Assembly (NCBI RefSeq): GCF_019966595.1 | Contig: NZ_JAINFJ010000006.1 | Span: forward strand, 129,501 to 193,500 | Reading direction: 5' to 3' | Source of the DNA: Oricola indica | GTDB taxonomy: Bacteria > Pseudomonadota > Alphaproteobacteria > Rhizobiales > Rhizobiaceae | Length of the DNA: 64,000 nt | Part shown: positions 35,875-44,614 of the stretch, piece after piece | Numbering within the stretch: the stretch's first letter is position 1 | How the letters are laid out: the number at the start of each line of letters is the position of its first letter | Notes under the pieces: model-generated | The model's input: only the letters and a program-made list of their open reading frames with translations | Database searches by the model: none | What the model was told of the DNA's origin: nothing | Position numbers and translations under genes: made by a program

Positions 35875-36660
35875 TCATCCCTGTCCGCCGTAACCGCCGG
35901 CGAGGAAGCCGTATTTCGCTAGCACCTCCTGCCCGGGTTTGCCGTTCAGACGATCGAGGAAGGCTTTGCCGAGATTGCCACCGCCAGACAGAAGCACCGC
36001 TTCATAGGCGATCTCGGGGTGGCTCGCGGGATCGAAGCGATAGGCGATCTTGAGGTCCGGTTCCATTCGGGCATCGGTCGCATAGACGATTGCAGCGCCG
36101 ACATCACCGCGCGCGGCCATGGCGAGCGCGACGCGGACATTCTCCGTGAAAGCCGCGTTCGATGAGACGTCGGCCCATATCCCGAGTGACTCGAGAGCCG
36201 CCTTTCCGTAGATGCCGGCGGGCACATGGCCGGGATCGGCCATGGCGAAGCGGGACGAAAGCAAATCCGCGATGTCGGCGCTATCCGTGGATTTCGAAAC
36301 AGCGACAAGGCCGTTGCGAGCAATGATTGCGGGTTCGCTCGCGATCCTTTCGGGCGCGTTTTCCGCAAGCCACGTCACCCAGTCGCGGTTCGCGGAGATG
36401 TATAGGCCGGCCGGTGCGCCTTCGGCGATCTGGCGGGCCAGCGTCGAGGAGCCGGCGACCGAGACAGTAACCGCACATCCCGTGTCGTCCTGGAAGGCTT
36501 CCGTGAACTCGTTGATCGCGTCGGTCATCGACGCGGCCGCGAAGACGATCAGCGGAGCGTCGCCGCAATCGATATCGGCGGCGTTCGCCGGCGCGGCGGT
36601 CAGTGTCACCAGGGTGAGCAGGAATGCTGCGCCAAGGCGCAATCGGATCAAGGCGTTCAA
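35875..36660 (-). CDS. modA: Molybdate-binding periplasmic protein
   Basis: A 261-residue secreted binding protein. The signal peptide covers about 28 residues (ending ANAADI). The anion-binding segments are AAASMTDAINEF and SVAGSSTLARQIAEGAPAGLYISAN, whose serines hold molybdate. Length fits ModA (about 255). It heads the modABC operon and has an inverted repeat just upstream. The ModE-like gene lies 51 bases further up on the same strand. Confidence 0.95.
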   Translation of the reverse strand: MNALIRLRLGAAFLLTLVTLTAAPANAADIDCGDAPLIVFAAASMTDAINEFTEAFQDDTGCAVTVSVAGSSTLARQIAEGAPAGLYISANRDWVTWLAENAPERIASEPAIIARNGLVAVSKSTDSADIADLLSSRFAMADPGHVPAGIYGKAALESLGIWADVSSNAAFTENVRVALAMAARGDVGAAIVYATDARMEPDLKIAYRFDPASHPEIAYEAVLLSGGGNLGKAFLDRLNGKPGQEVLAKYGFLAGGYGGQG

Positions 36661-36676
36661 GATGAATTTCTCCGAA

Positions 36677-36692
36677 ATGTTTTCAGAAACAT
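36677..36692. promoter_or_regulatory. Inverted repeat in the modA promoter
   Basis: Arms ATGTTT and AAACAT with a TCAG spacer, between the ModE-like gene and modA. It is a candidate site for the ModE-like protein. It does not match the known enterobacterial ModE box. Confidence 0.5.
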
Positions 36693-36711
36693 ATCGGGAT
36701 TCACTATGCTG

Positions 36712-37092
36712 TCAATCGCGTTGTTCATCGGACCCCGGCACCGTCGACAGCATGGATTTGAGTGTCTCCACCTCCGGCGCGACGGCATCTTCCGCGGCTT
36801 TGGTCATTCGGCGATAGGCCGCAAGCACGGCATCGCCGGTCGCGGTCAGTGTCGCGCCACCGCGTGCGCTTCCGCCGCGTGCCGTTTCGACGACCGGTTC
36901 GCGGAAAGCGCTGTTCATGGCTTCGACCAGCGACCAGGCACGCTTGTAGCTCATCTGCATGGCACGGCCGGCGGCGGCGATGGAGCCGGTTTCGCGAATG
37001 CCCTCGAGCAGGTCGGCCTTTCCGGGGCCGATCGCGATTTCGGCGTCAAGCGCGATGCGCAGATGCAGCGGTCGGCTTGGCGTGTGTGGCAT
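36712..37092 (-). CDS. ModE-like winged-helix regulator lacking the molybdate-binding domain
   Basis: A 126-residue protein that matches only the N-terminal DNA-binding domain of ModE: ALLEGIRETGSIAAAGRAMQMSYKRAWSLVEAMN-type helices (~27-60) and the wing ARGGSARGGATLTATG. The MOP/TOBE domains that sense molybdate in full ModE (about 260 residues) are absent, so sensing must be indirect or missing. It precedes modABC and probably regulates it. Confidence 0.85.
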   Translation of the reverse strand: MPHTPSRPLHLRIALDAEIAIGPGKADLLEGIRETGSIAAAGRAMQMSYKRAWSLVEAMNSAFREPVVETARGGSARGGATLTATGDAVLAAYRRMTKAAEDAVAPEVETLKSMLSTVPGSDEQRD

Positions 37093-37175
37093 GTCTCGAT
37101 TGCCTCCGTCCGCGCCGTTCGGCGGCGCGGCGCCAGACTAGCATCGCGGGCCGCCGTAACAGAAGCGGAAACGGG

Positions 37176-37883
37176 TCAGGCGGTTGCGCCCTCGATGGTC
37201 GCCTCGACATGGTCGATCAGTGCGTCGGGAAGACCGAGGCGTCCCGCGAGCAGGTCGAGATAGCCGCGTTCGGCGCGGCTGTCCGGGCGGATCGTCAGGC
37301 GCGACGCGGTGTAGAGTTCCACCTTCTGGGCGTCGGTTTTCGCGGCGGCGAGAATGGTGTCGAGGTCAAGCGGGCTTGAGAGTTCGCGGTTGATGAATTC
37401 GGCGGCGTCGTGATCGAGGCCCGACATGGCCAGGCGACCTGCGATCTGTTCGCGTTCGTCATCGTCGATATGGCCGTCCGCGCGCGCGGCGGCGATCATC
37501 GCACGAATGAGCGCGAGCGCGAACTCGTCCTCGCCCTGCGGCGCGATGCCGGGATCGAAGGCCGTCTCGGAGGGCGGGGGCAAGAGAACTTCTCCTTCAG
37601 CGACGTCTTGCCGGCCCTGATCGGGGCTCTTGCCGTCCTGATAGTTCTGGTAGGCCTTGTAGGCGAGCCCCGCGACCGCGGCCAGACCGCCGAGCTTGAG
37701 TGCCGAACCGGTGATCGAGCGGCCGGTGGAGGTTCCGAGCAGGACGGCGGCGATTGCACCGGTCGCGAGCGGATTGTCCTTTGCGAGTTGGCCTGCCTGT
37801 CCGGCCTTTTCGCGAACGGAGGAATCGGTGCCGGGAACCCGGCTTTCCAAGAGATCGGTCAGAAGTTTCTTTGCGTCGAACAT
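37176..37883 (-). CDS. TerB/DUF533-family (YebE-like) membrane-associated protein
   Basis: A 235-residue protein. It begins MFDAKKLL, has a hydrophobic Gly/Ala-rich segment (~42-80, LATGAIAAVLLGTSTGRSITGSALKLGG) and a C-terminal helical TerB-like domain (~120-230) with LIRAMIAAARADGHIDDDEREQI, the acidic motif of tellurite-resistance TerB proteins. The whole arrangement is that of DUF533. The start at 37883 has GAGGAG upstream. Function is not established; a stress-related role at the membrane is often assumed. Confidence 0.88.
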   Translation of the reverse strand: MFDAKKLLTDLLESRVPGTDSSVREKAGQAGQLAKDNPLATGAIAAVLLGTSTGRSITGSALKLGGLAAVAGLAYKAYQNYQDGKSPDQGRQDVAEGEVLLPPPSETAFDPGIAPQGEDEFALALIRAMIAAARADGHIDDDEREQIAGRLAMSGLDHDAAEFINRELSSPLDLDTILAAAKTDAQKVELYTASRLTIRPDSRAERGYLDLLAGRLGLPDALIDHVEATIEGATA

Positions 37884-38030
37884 CGGGTGCTCCTCATGCC
37901 AGCGTCGCGCTCCGATCGCCTGTGTATCGGGCCTCGCTCCACTTGGTGTCGGCGGTCGGCAAATACAACTGCGCGATGATGGCATTGAGCGCCTCCGCGC
38001 GCTGCGCGGAGGTACCGAAAGCGGAGACGC

Positions 38031-39971
38031 TTACTGTGTCGAGGATCCGTCCGTCCCTGCGGGGGCAGTGTCGATCGCAGGCGGCGATCCGTCGAGGTTG
38101 AGCCCGCCCGGCAGGCCCGGGAGGCCCGTTGACGGCGCAGGCTCGCCGGATTGGCCGCCAAGTCCGGGCGGAGGACCCGACAGTCCCATGGACGGCGCGC
38201 TCCCGCCGGACTGGTCGCCGAGGCCCGAGGGCGGGGCGCCGTCGAGATTGAGACCGCCGGGCAGTCCCGGGAGGCCGCCGGAAGGCTGTCCGTTGCCATT
38301 CTGGCCCGGCAATCCCGGCAGGCTGGGGAGTCCGCTCGGCGCCTGTGGCGCTCCCATGCCTGGCAACTGGATCTGGACGTCGTCGAGGTTCATCGGCGCG
38401 ACGTCATCCTTGTAGTGGGTAACGAGGCGCGGATAAAAGATCACGATCAGGATGGCGATGAACTGGATCACGATATAGGGCAGCACGCCCTTGTAGATCT
38501 GCGTCGTCTTCACGCCCTCGACCTTATGGCCCGTCACCTCGTCCTTCCACGGCCGTGTCGGGGCGATGGAGCGCAGATAGAACAGCGCGAATCCGAAGGG
38601 CGGCGTCAGGAACGACGTCTGAAGGTTGATGCCGAGAATGATACCGAGCCAGATCAGGTCGATGCCGAGCGCTTCGGCCGGACCGACCAGCAGCGGCACG
38701 ACGATGAAGGCGATCTCGAAGAAATCGAGGAAACAGCCGAGAATGAAGACGATAATCGTCACGAAAACGAGGAACCCGTGTTCACCGCCCGGCAGCGCGA
38801 GCAGCAATTCCTCGATCCAGAGATGGCCGTTGATGCCGTAGAAGGTCAGGCCGAAGACGCGGGCGCCAATCAGGATGAACATCACGAAAGATGTCAGCTT
38901 GGTGGTCGAATCGAGCGCTTCCTTCAGCGTCTTGAAGCTAAGACGGCGTTTGATCACGGAGAGGACGAGCGCGCCGGTCGCGCCCATCGCGCCGCCTTCG
39001 GTCGGTGTCGCGATTCCCAGGAAGATCGTGCCAAGCACCAGGAAGATCAGCGCCAGCGGTGGAATCAGCACGATGATCACCTGCTCGGCGAGGCGGGATA
39101 TGATGCCGAGCTTCATGTAGCGGTTGATCAGGCTGAAACCCAAAGCCGCCGCCGTCGCGATCGTCGCCGACCAGACGAAGCGGGTTTCGTAGCGCAGTCC
39201 GTCAAAGACAAAGTTATAGAGCAGATAGTGGATGCCGACCGTCACCGCGATCATGACCAGCAGCGATGTGACGCCGCCGCCGAGTGTCCTGAATTCCACC
39301 GGAAGCGCTGGCGCGGTTTTCGGCCGGACCAGCGTGACGAAAAAGATGTAGGCGCAATACATGGCGATGATCATGATCGCGGGCAGCAGCGCGCCGACAT
39401 ACATGTCGCCGACAGACCGGCCGAGCTGGTCGGACATGACGATCAGCACCAGCGATGGCGGCACGATTTGCGCCAGTGTGCCCGATGCGGCGATGGTGCC
39501 GGTGGCAAGCGACCGGTCGTAACCGTAACGCATCATGATCGGCAGAGAGATCAGGCCCATGGCGATGACGGAGGCCGCGACGACACCGGTGGTCGCGCCG
39601 AGCAGGGCGCCGACGATAATCACCGCATAGGCGAGGCCGCCGCGCACCGGACCGAACAACTGCCCGATCGTGTCGAGCAGATCCTCGGCCATGCGCGATC
39701 GCTCGAGAATGAGCCCCATGAAGGTAAAGAAGGGGATCGCCAGCAACGTGTCGTTGCGCATGACGTCGAATATGCGGTTCGCGTTGGCCTGCAGCAGGTT
39801 CGGGAACAGGCGAATCTGGTCCGGCGCGAAGACCGAGAGTTCGACACCGAGAAAGAAGAATATCAGGCCGCCGGCGGCGAGCGTGAAGGCGACGGGGTAG
39901 CCGAGCAGAAGAAGCGCCATCACGGAGGTGAACATGATCGGCGCGAGATTGTGAGCGATGATCTCGATCAT
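38031..39971 (-). CDS. TRAP transporter large permease, FcbT3/TakM type, with collagen-like repeat tail
   Basis: A 646-residue protein. Residues 1-~530 form a large TRAP permease of the FcbT3/TakM branch: GGLAYAVIIVGALLGATTGVVAAS, GTLAQIVPPSLVLIVMSD, GIATPTEGGAMGA and LTPPFGFALFYLRS are its core blocks. The last ~112 residues are a Gly/Pro-rich, membrane-free tail with repeats of the GLPGLPGGLNLDG kind, which I do not know from other TRAP permeases. The small subunit gene overlaps its start by four bases. No binding-protein gene adjoins, so the TakP-like orphan at 1661 may serve it. Confidence 0.9.
   Translation of the reverse strand: MIEIIAHNLAPIMFTSVMALLLLGYPVAFTLAAGGLIFFFLGVELSVFAPDQIRLFPNLLQANANRIFDVMRNDTLLAIPFFTFMGLILERSRMAEDLLDTIGQLFGPVRGGLAYAVIIVGALLGATTGVVAASVIAMGLISLPIMMRYGYDRSLATGTIAASGTLAQIVPPSLVLIVMSDQLGRSVGDMYVGALLPAIMIIAMYCAYIFFVTLVRPKTAPALPVEFRTLGGGVTSLLVMIAVTVGIHYLLYNFVFDGLRYETRFVWSATIATAAALGFSLINRYMKLGIISRLAEQVIIVLIPPLALIFLVLGTIFLGIATPTEGGAMGATGALVLSVIKRRLSFKTLKEALDSTTKLTSFVMFILIGARVFGLTFYGINGHLWIEELLLALPGGEHGFLVFVTIIVFILGCFLDFFEIAFIVVPLLVGPAEALGIDLIWLGIILGINLQTSFLTPPFGFALFYLRSIAPTRPWKDEVTGHKVEGVKTTQIYKGVLPYIVIQFIAILIVIFYPRLVTHYKDDVAPMNLDDVQIQLPGMGAPQAPSGLPSLPGLPGQNGNGQPSGGLPGLPGGLNLDGAPPSGLGDQSGGSAPSMGLSGPPPGLGGQSGEPAPSTGLPGLPGGLNLDGSPPAIDTAPAGTDGSSTQ
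38091..38274. repeat. Imperfect 150-base and 60-base direct repeats in the TRAP permease tail
   Basis: A 34-base unit at 38091-38124 recurs at 38241-38274 with a few changes, a period of 150 bases (50 residues). A second unit beginning GACGGCGC recurs at 38131 and 38191, a period of 60 bases (20 residues). Both periods are multiples of three and keep the frame. Confidence 0.8.
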
Positions 39972-40558
39972 ACCTTCCTCCTTTCATCCAGATCGGCGGC
40001 GGATTCGAGCTCCTCGACCGTCGGCGGCAGGTCATGTTTCTCGTTAGGCTCGTCGATCAGCCCCTGGATCACGGCGATGCGCTTGATGATTTCCGAGAAA
40101 GCCTGTGCGGTCAGCAGTGCGAAACCGAAGAAGACCATGGATTTGGCGGGCCAGAGCACGAGGCCGCCGGCATTCACCGAGACTTCGCCCGAGGCCATGG
40201 ATTTCAGCATGAACGGCCAGCCCAGCCAGATCATGATCAGGCAGAAGGGCAAGAGGAAGAAGATGTGGCCGAGCAGGTCGATCCAGTCGCGAACCTTCTT
40301 GGAGAAGTTCGACATCACGATGTCGATGCGCACATGCTCGTTGCGCTGCAACGTGTAGGCGGCGGCGAGCATGAACACCGTGCCGTACAGATACCATTGC
40401 AGTTCGAGCCAGGCGTTCGACGACGTGTCGAACACCTTGCGGATCGTGGCATTGCCCGCGCTCACGAGCACGGCAACGAGGATCAGCCATGATACCGACC
40501 GGCCGATAAAGCCGGTCACCGCGTCGATGGCGCGCGACAGTTTCAACAGTGGAGCCAT
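39968..40558 (-). CDS. TRAP transporter small permease, FcbT2/TakQ type
   Basis: A 196-residue inner-membrane protein with four hydrophobic helices. VSAGNATIRKVFDTSSNAWLELQWYLYGTVFMLAAAYTL and NEHVRIDIV are the DctQ signature in the subtype that goes with FcbT3/TakM large permeases. The start at 40558 has a GGGGAG site upstream. Its end overlaps the large permease start (ATGA). No binding-protein gene is next to it, although a 464-base gap lies upstream. Confidence 0.9.
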   Translation of the reverse strand: MAPLLKLSRAIDAVTGFIGRSVSWLILVAVLVSAGNATIRKVFDTSSNAWLELQWYLYGTVFMLAAAYTLQRNEHVRIDIVMSNFSKKVRDWIDLLGHIFFLLPFCLIMIWLGWPFMLKSMASGEVSVNAGGLVLWPAKSMVFFGFALLTAQAFSEIIKRIAVIQGLIDEPNEKHDLPPTVEELESAADLDERRKV

Positions 40559-41022
40559 CTTTCTCCCCGGAAGCGGCCCGGCGGGCATGTTGCACCGCCA
40601 ATTTTCGCAGTTGTTGTGCACGACTTTCCCGGCACATACAATCGCCGGGAGGTCGAAGCGGAACGGCGATTGCTAGCATTCGCGGCTGCAATCCTCAATT
40701 CGGTGGTCAGTTTTCCTTACCAGCAATTGGTATGACGTGCGGCTTCCGGCTCGTGGCCGGAAATCCTGTCGTTTCGCAGCCGAAGCCCGTATTCACGGAT
40801 CGGATACGGGGTCGTTGGGGGCGACGTCTGGTGCCGGGACGCCCAGGCCGTTATTCGCCTTGTTGCGTGCCCAAGTGTCCCGGGGACCGATTGTTTCGCG
40901 CGAACCGTCTGAAATCAAACGATCTTTCGCTTCCGCATCGCACAACCGAAATGATTTGACGAGCGTCCTGCAACACCCAACACTGTCGCCATGACGGACC
41001 CCCTTCCGCAGCGGAGATAGGC
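40559..41022. other. Divergent intergenic region between TRAP permease and indolepyruvate oxidoreductase
   Basis: No convincing gene is present in these 464 bases. It holds the promoters of two divergent units. An interrupted palindrome, TACCA-N5-TGGTA at 40718-40732, could bind a regulator. Confidence 0.5.
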
Positions 41023-44000
41023 ATGGATCTCAAACCGGTCACGCTCGGCGACAAGTATGACCTGTCTTGCGACCGGATATTCGTGACAGGCACGCAGGCG
41101 ATCGTACGCATGCTGCTGATGCAGCGCGAACGCGATCGTCGCGCCGGTCTCGATACGGCTGGTTTCGTTTCCGGTTATCGCGGATCGCCGATCGGAGCGC
41201 TCGACCAGCAATTATGGGCCGCGGGCGGCATGCTGAAAGACGCCGGCATCGAATTCCAGCCGGGCCTGAACGAGGAACTGGCGGCAACGGCGTGCTGGGG
41301 CACCCAACAGGCCGAACTCGGCGGCAAGGGGTGCCATGACGGGGTCTTCGCGCTCTGGTACGGGAAGGGGCCGGGCGTCGACCGGACGGGCGACGTCTTT
41401 CGCCACGCCAACCTTGCCGGATCTTCGCCGCATGGCGGCGTGCTGGCTCTGATGGGTGACGACCACACGGCCGAATCCTCGACCAACGCGCACCAGTCCG
41501 AATTCGCCTTCGTCGACACGCTGATCCCGATCTTCAATCCCGCCGGAGTGCAGGAGATCGTCGATTACGGTCTTCATGCCTATGCGCTGAGCCGTTTCGC
41601 GGGGACGTGGGCGGCGATGAAATGCGTCAAGGACAACATCGAATCGACGGCGTCGGTCGAAGCCGGGCTGGACCGCATCCAGCCGCAGATCCCGAATTTC
41701 GAAATGCCGCCGGGCGGGCTCAACATTCGCCCGCTCGAACTCGATTTCATCGGCCAGGAGGAGCGCCTTCATCGCTACAAGCGCGAGGCGGCGGTCGCCT
41801 ACAATCGCGCCAACAAGATCGACCATGTCGTCTGGCAGGGCGGGCGCAGTCCGAAGCTCGGGCTGGTTGCCGCCGGCAAGAACTATCTCGACCTGCGCGA
41901 GGCGCTCGCCGATCTCGGTATCGATGAAGTGGCGGCCGCCAATCTCGGGATAAGGCTGTACAAGGTCGGCATGCCGTGGCCACTCGATCCGGACGATTTG
42001 AAGCGGTTCGCCGATGGCCTGCAGACGATCCTCGTGGTGGAAGAAAAGCGCGGCCTGATCGAAGTGCAGATCAAGGAGGAGCTCTATCCGCTCGCCAACC
42101 GGCCATTGGTGGTCGGCAAGCGCGACGAGGACAATGCGGAGCTCTTCCCCGTGATGGGCGCGCTCGATCCCAACGATATCGCGGTCGCGGTCGGCGAGCG
42201 GGTGCTGTCGGTCTGCGGTCCGAACGAGGAGGTCGCCGCGCGCGTCCGTCATATCAGGTCGCTGCAAAGCGCTTTCGCCGATACGCGGGATGTCGCGGCG
42301 CGCATGCCGACCTTCTGCCCGGGATGTCCCCACAATACGTCGACGCGTGTGCCGGAGGGCGCGCGCGCCTCGGCGGGGATCGGCTGCCACTTCATGGCGC
42401 TCTGGATGGAGCGCGACACGGAAGGCTTCACCCAGATGGGCGGCGAGGGCGCCAACTGGGTCGGCGAGGCGGCATTCTCCAAACGCGACCACATTTTCCA
42501 GAATATCGGCGACGGCACCTATAATCACTCCGGGTCGCTGGCGATCCGTTTCGCGCTCTCCTCGAAGGCGAACATCACCTACAAGATCCTTTTCAACGAC
42601 GCAGTGGCGATGACTGGCGGCCAGCATGTGGAAGGTGACCTCACCGTCGATGAAATCGCGCGGCAGGTTCGCGCAGAGGGCGTCAAGCGCATCGCCGTCG
42701 TGAGCGACGAGCCAGAGAAATATGCCGGGCATGCCGAATTTCCCGGCGGAACGTCGATCCACCACCGTTCGGAACTCGATACCGTGCAGCGCGAATTGCA
42801 GACCGTGCCAGGCGTCTCGGTGCTGATCTACGACCAGACCTGCGCCGCGGAGAAACGCCGTCGGCGCAAGCGCGGCACGTTTCCCGATCCGGACAAACGT
42901 GTGCTGATCAACGAGCTCGTCTGCGAGGGATGCGGCGATTGCGGAGTGCAGTCCAATTGTGTGGCGATCCAACCGGTGGAGACGGAATTCGGCCGCAAGC
43001 GCCGCATCGACCAGTCTGGCTGCAACAAGGATTTCTCCTGCCTGAACGGCTTTTGCCCGTCTTTCGTCACGGTGCATGGCGGCGAACTGCGCAAGCCGGA
43101 ACCGGTAAAGCAGAGTGCCGATCCCCTGGAAGGCGTGCCGGCTGCATCGGCATTCGTCTTCAACGATGCGCATCCGGAATGGTCGGCGATCATCAACGGG
43201 ATCGGCGGAACGGGCGTGGTGACGATCGGCGCGATCCTCGGCATGGCGGCGCATCTCGAAGACAAGGGCGTCGGCATAATCGACATGGCGGGCCTTGCGC
43301 AAAAAGGCGGCGCGGTCTTCTCGCACATGCGCATCGCGCCGACCCCGGAAGCCGTTTCGACGATCCGCGTGTCGCCCGGCAAGGCCGATCTTGTCCTCGG
43401 CTGCGATATCGTCGTTACAGGCAACCGCAAGGTGCTCGGTGCCATCCGCAAGGGCGAGACCCGTGTGGTCGTCAACAAGGCGGAGGTCATGCCGGGCGAT
43501 TTCGCGCGGCACAGGGAATATGAACTGCCGACCGGCCGACTGGTCGCCGCGATCACCGAGACCGCGGGGGAGGAGTGCGTCGATTTCGTCGATGCCGGGA
43601 AGGCGGCGGAGGCGCTGTTCGCCAATTCGATCGCCGCCAACATGTTCATGCTGGGTTTTGCGGCACAAAAGGGTGCGCTGCCGGTGTCTTGCGACGCGAT
43701 CGAACAGGCGGTCAGGCTGAATGGACAGGCCGCCGAGATGAATATTGCCGCTTTTCGCTGGGGGCGTCGCGCGGCGCACGACCCGGAGGCGGTCACGCGG
43801 CTTGTCGCGGAACGCGGACGCGGAGCCGGGCGCAAACGTGCGGATACGCTCGATGAGATCATATCGACGCGTGCCGGTTTTCTCGCCGTTTACCATAACA
43901 AGGCGTATTCCGACCGGTATCGCGCGCGCATCTCGGCCGTTTCCGACCGCGAGCAAGCCATTGCGGGGAAACCTGGCGCCCTTACGGAAACCGCCGCGCG

Positions 44001-44481
44001 CCAGCTGTTCAAGCTGATGGCGATCAAGGATGAATTCGAGGTCGCGAGACTGTATTCCGGGCCGGAGTTCCGACGTCAGCTGGAGGGTGAATTCCAGAGT
44101 TGGCGCAAGCTCGAATTCCATCTCGCTCCGCCGATCCTCGGTGAGCGCGATGCACGTGGCGTGCCGAAGAAGAGAGTGTTCGGACCACGGATGATGGCCA
44201 TGTTCTCCATCCTTAGCCGTTTGAAATCGTTACGCTTTTCGCCGTTCAATATCTTCGCGCACCATCCGGAGCGGCGGCGTGATTTCGAGACGCTCGATAT
44301 CTATGAACGCGACCTCGATCGTATCGCAGCGATGGCTGATCGTGACAATCTGTCCGAGGTCGCTGCCTTCGCGACATGGCCGGCGGACATCGCGGGATAC
44401 GGTCATGTCCGCATGCGCAGCATCGACGAGGCGATGGCGCGTCGCGCCGAATTCAACCAGCCTCTCAAGGCCAAGATCTGA
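41023..44481 (+). CDS. Indolepyruvate:ferredoxin oxidoreductase, fused alpha/gamma type
   Basis: A 1152-residue enzyme with the alpha and gamma parts in one chain. The N-terminal part (~20-400) is the pyruvate-oxidoreductase-like domain (GYRGSPIGALD). The thiamine-pyrophosphate domain follows, with FCPGCPHNT near 431 and GDGTYNHSG. A ferredoxin-type cysteine cluster is at about 631 (CEGCGDCGVQSNC), and the gamma domain begins near 724 (INGIGGTGVVTIGAI). It converts aryl- or branched-chain 2-keto acids to acyl-CoA and reduces ferredoxin, in amino-acid breakdown. It is a single-gene unit and aerobic alphaproteobacteria often carry this form. Confidence 0.93.
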   Translation: MDLKPVTLGDKYDLSCDRIFVTGTQAIVRMLLMQRERDRRAGLDTAGFVSGYRGSPIGALDQQLWAAGGMLKDAGIEFQPGLNEELAATACWGTQQAELGGKGCHDGVFALWYGKGPGVDRTGDVFRHANLAGSSPHGGVLALMGDDHTAESSTNAHQSEFAFVDTLIPIFNPAGVQEIVDYGLHAYALSRFAGTWAAMKCVKDNIESTASVEAGLDRIQPQIPNFEMPPGGLNIRPLELDFIGQEERLHRYKREAAVAYNRANKIDHVVWQGGRSPKLGLVAAGKNYLDLREALADLGIDEVAAANLGIRLYKVGMPWPLDPDDLKRFADGLQTILVVEEKRGLIEVQIKEELYPLANRPLVVGKRDEDNAELFPVMGALDPNDIAVAVGERVLSVCGPNEEVAARVRHIRSLQSAFADTRDVAARMPTFCPGCPHNTSTRVPEGARASAGIGCHFMALWMERDTEGFTQMGGEGANWVGEAAFSKRDHIFQNIGDGTYNHSGSLAIRFALSSKANITYKILFNDAVAMTGGQHVEGDLTVDEIARQVRAEGVKRIAVVSDEPEKYAGHAEFPGGTSIHHRSELDTVQRELQTVPGVSVLIYDQTCAAEKRRRRKRGTFPDPDKRVLINELVCEGCGDCGVQSNCVAIQPVETEFGRKRRIDQSGCNKDFSCLNGFCPSFVTVHGGELRKPEPVKQSADPLEGVPAASAFVFNDAHPEWSAIINGIGGTGVVTIGAILGMAAHLEDKGVGIIDMAGLAQKGGAVFSHMRIAPTPEAVSTIRVSPGKADLVLGCDIVVTGNRKVLGAIRKGETRVVVNKAEVMPGDFARHREYELPTGRLVAAITETAGEECVDFVDAGKAAEALFANSIAANMFMLGFAAQKGALPVSCDAIEQAVRLNGQAAEMNIAAFRWGRRAAHDPEAVTRLVAERGRGAGRKRADTLDEIISTRAGFLAVYHNKAYSDRYRARISAVSDREQAIAGKPGALTETAARQLFKLMAIKDEFEVARLYSGPEFRRQLEGEFQSWRKLEFHLAPPILGERDARGVPKKRVFGPRMMAMFSILSRLKSLRFSPFNIFAHHPERRRDFETLDIYERDLDRIAAMADRDNLSEVAAFATWPADIAGYGHVRMRSIDEAMARRAEFNQPLKAKI

Positions 44482-44614
44482 ACCCCGCCGCCGCCGAGTG
44501 AGGCAATCAAGGCCGGCTTTTCGGGACCGGTCTCATTTCGAGACGCCTAAACGCTTCCTTAAGCGCGTACTGCTACGGTCCGCGCAAGATCAAAGGGGAC
44601 GTGTCGAGGCGGAA

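Noticed and set aside
38151-40358. A 735-codon + strand frame opposite the second TRAP permease genes
   Set aside because: Highly charged, low-complexity translation with no domain; the minus strand holds two overlapping, well-conserved membrane proteins.
41212-44121. A 969-codon open frame antisense to the indolepyruvate oxidoreductase gene
   Set aside because: It lies fully opposite a gene with clear catalytic motifs. Its translation has no recognisable domain and is rich in Arg, His and Asp, as expected for the shadow of a GC-rich gene.
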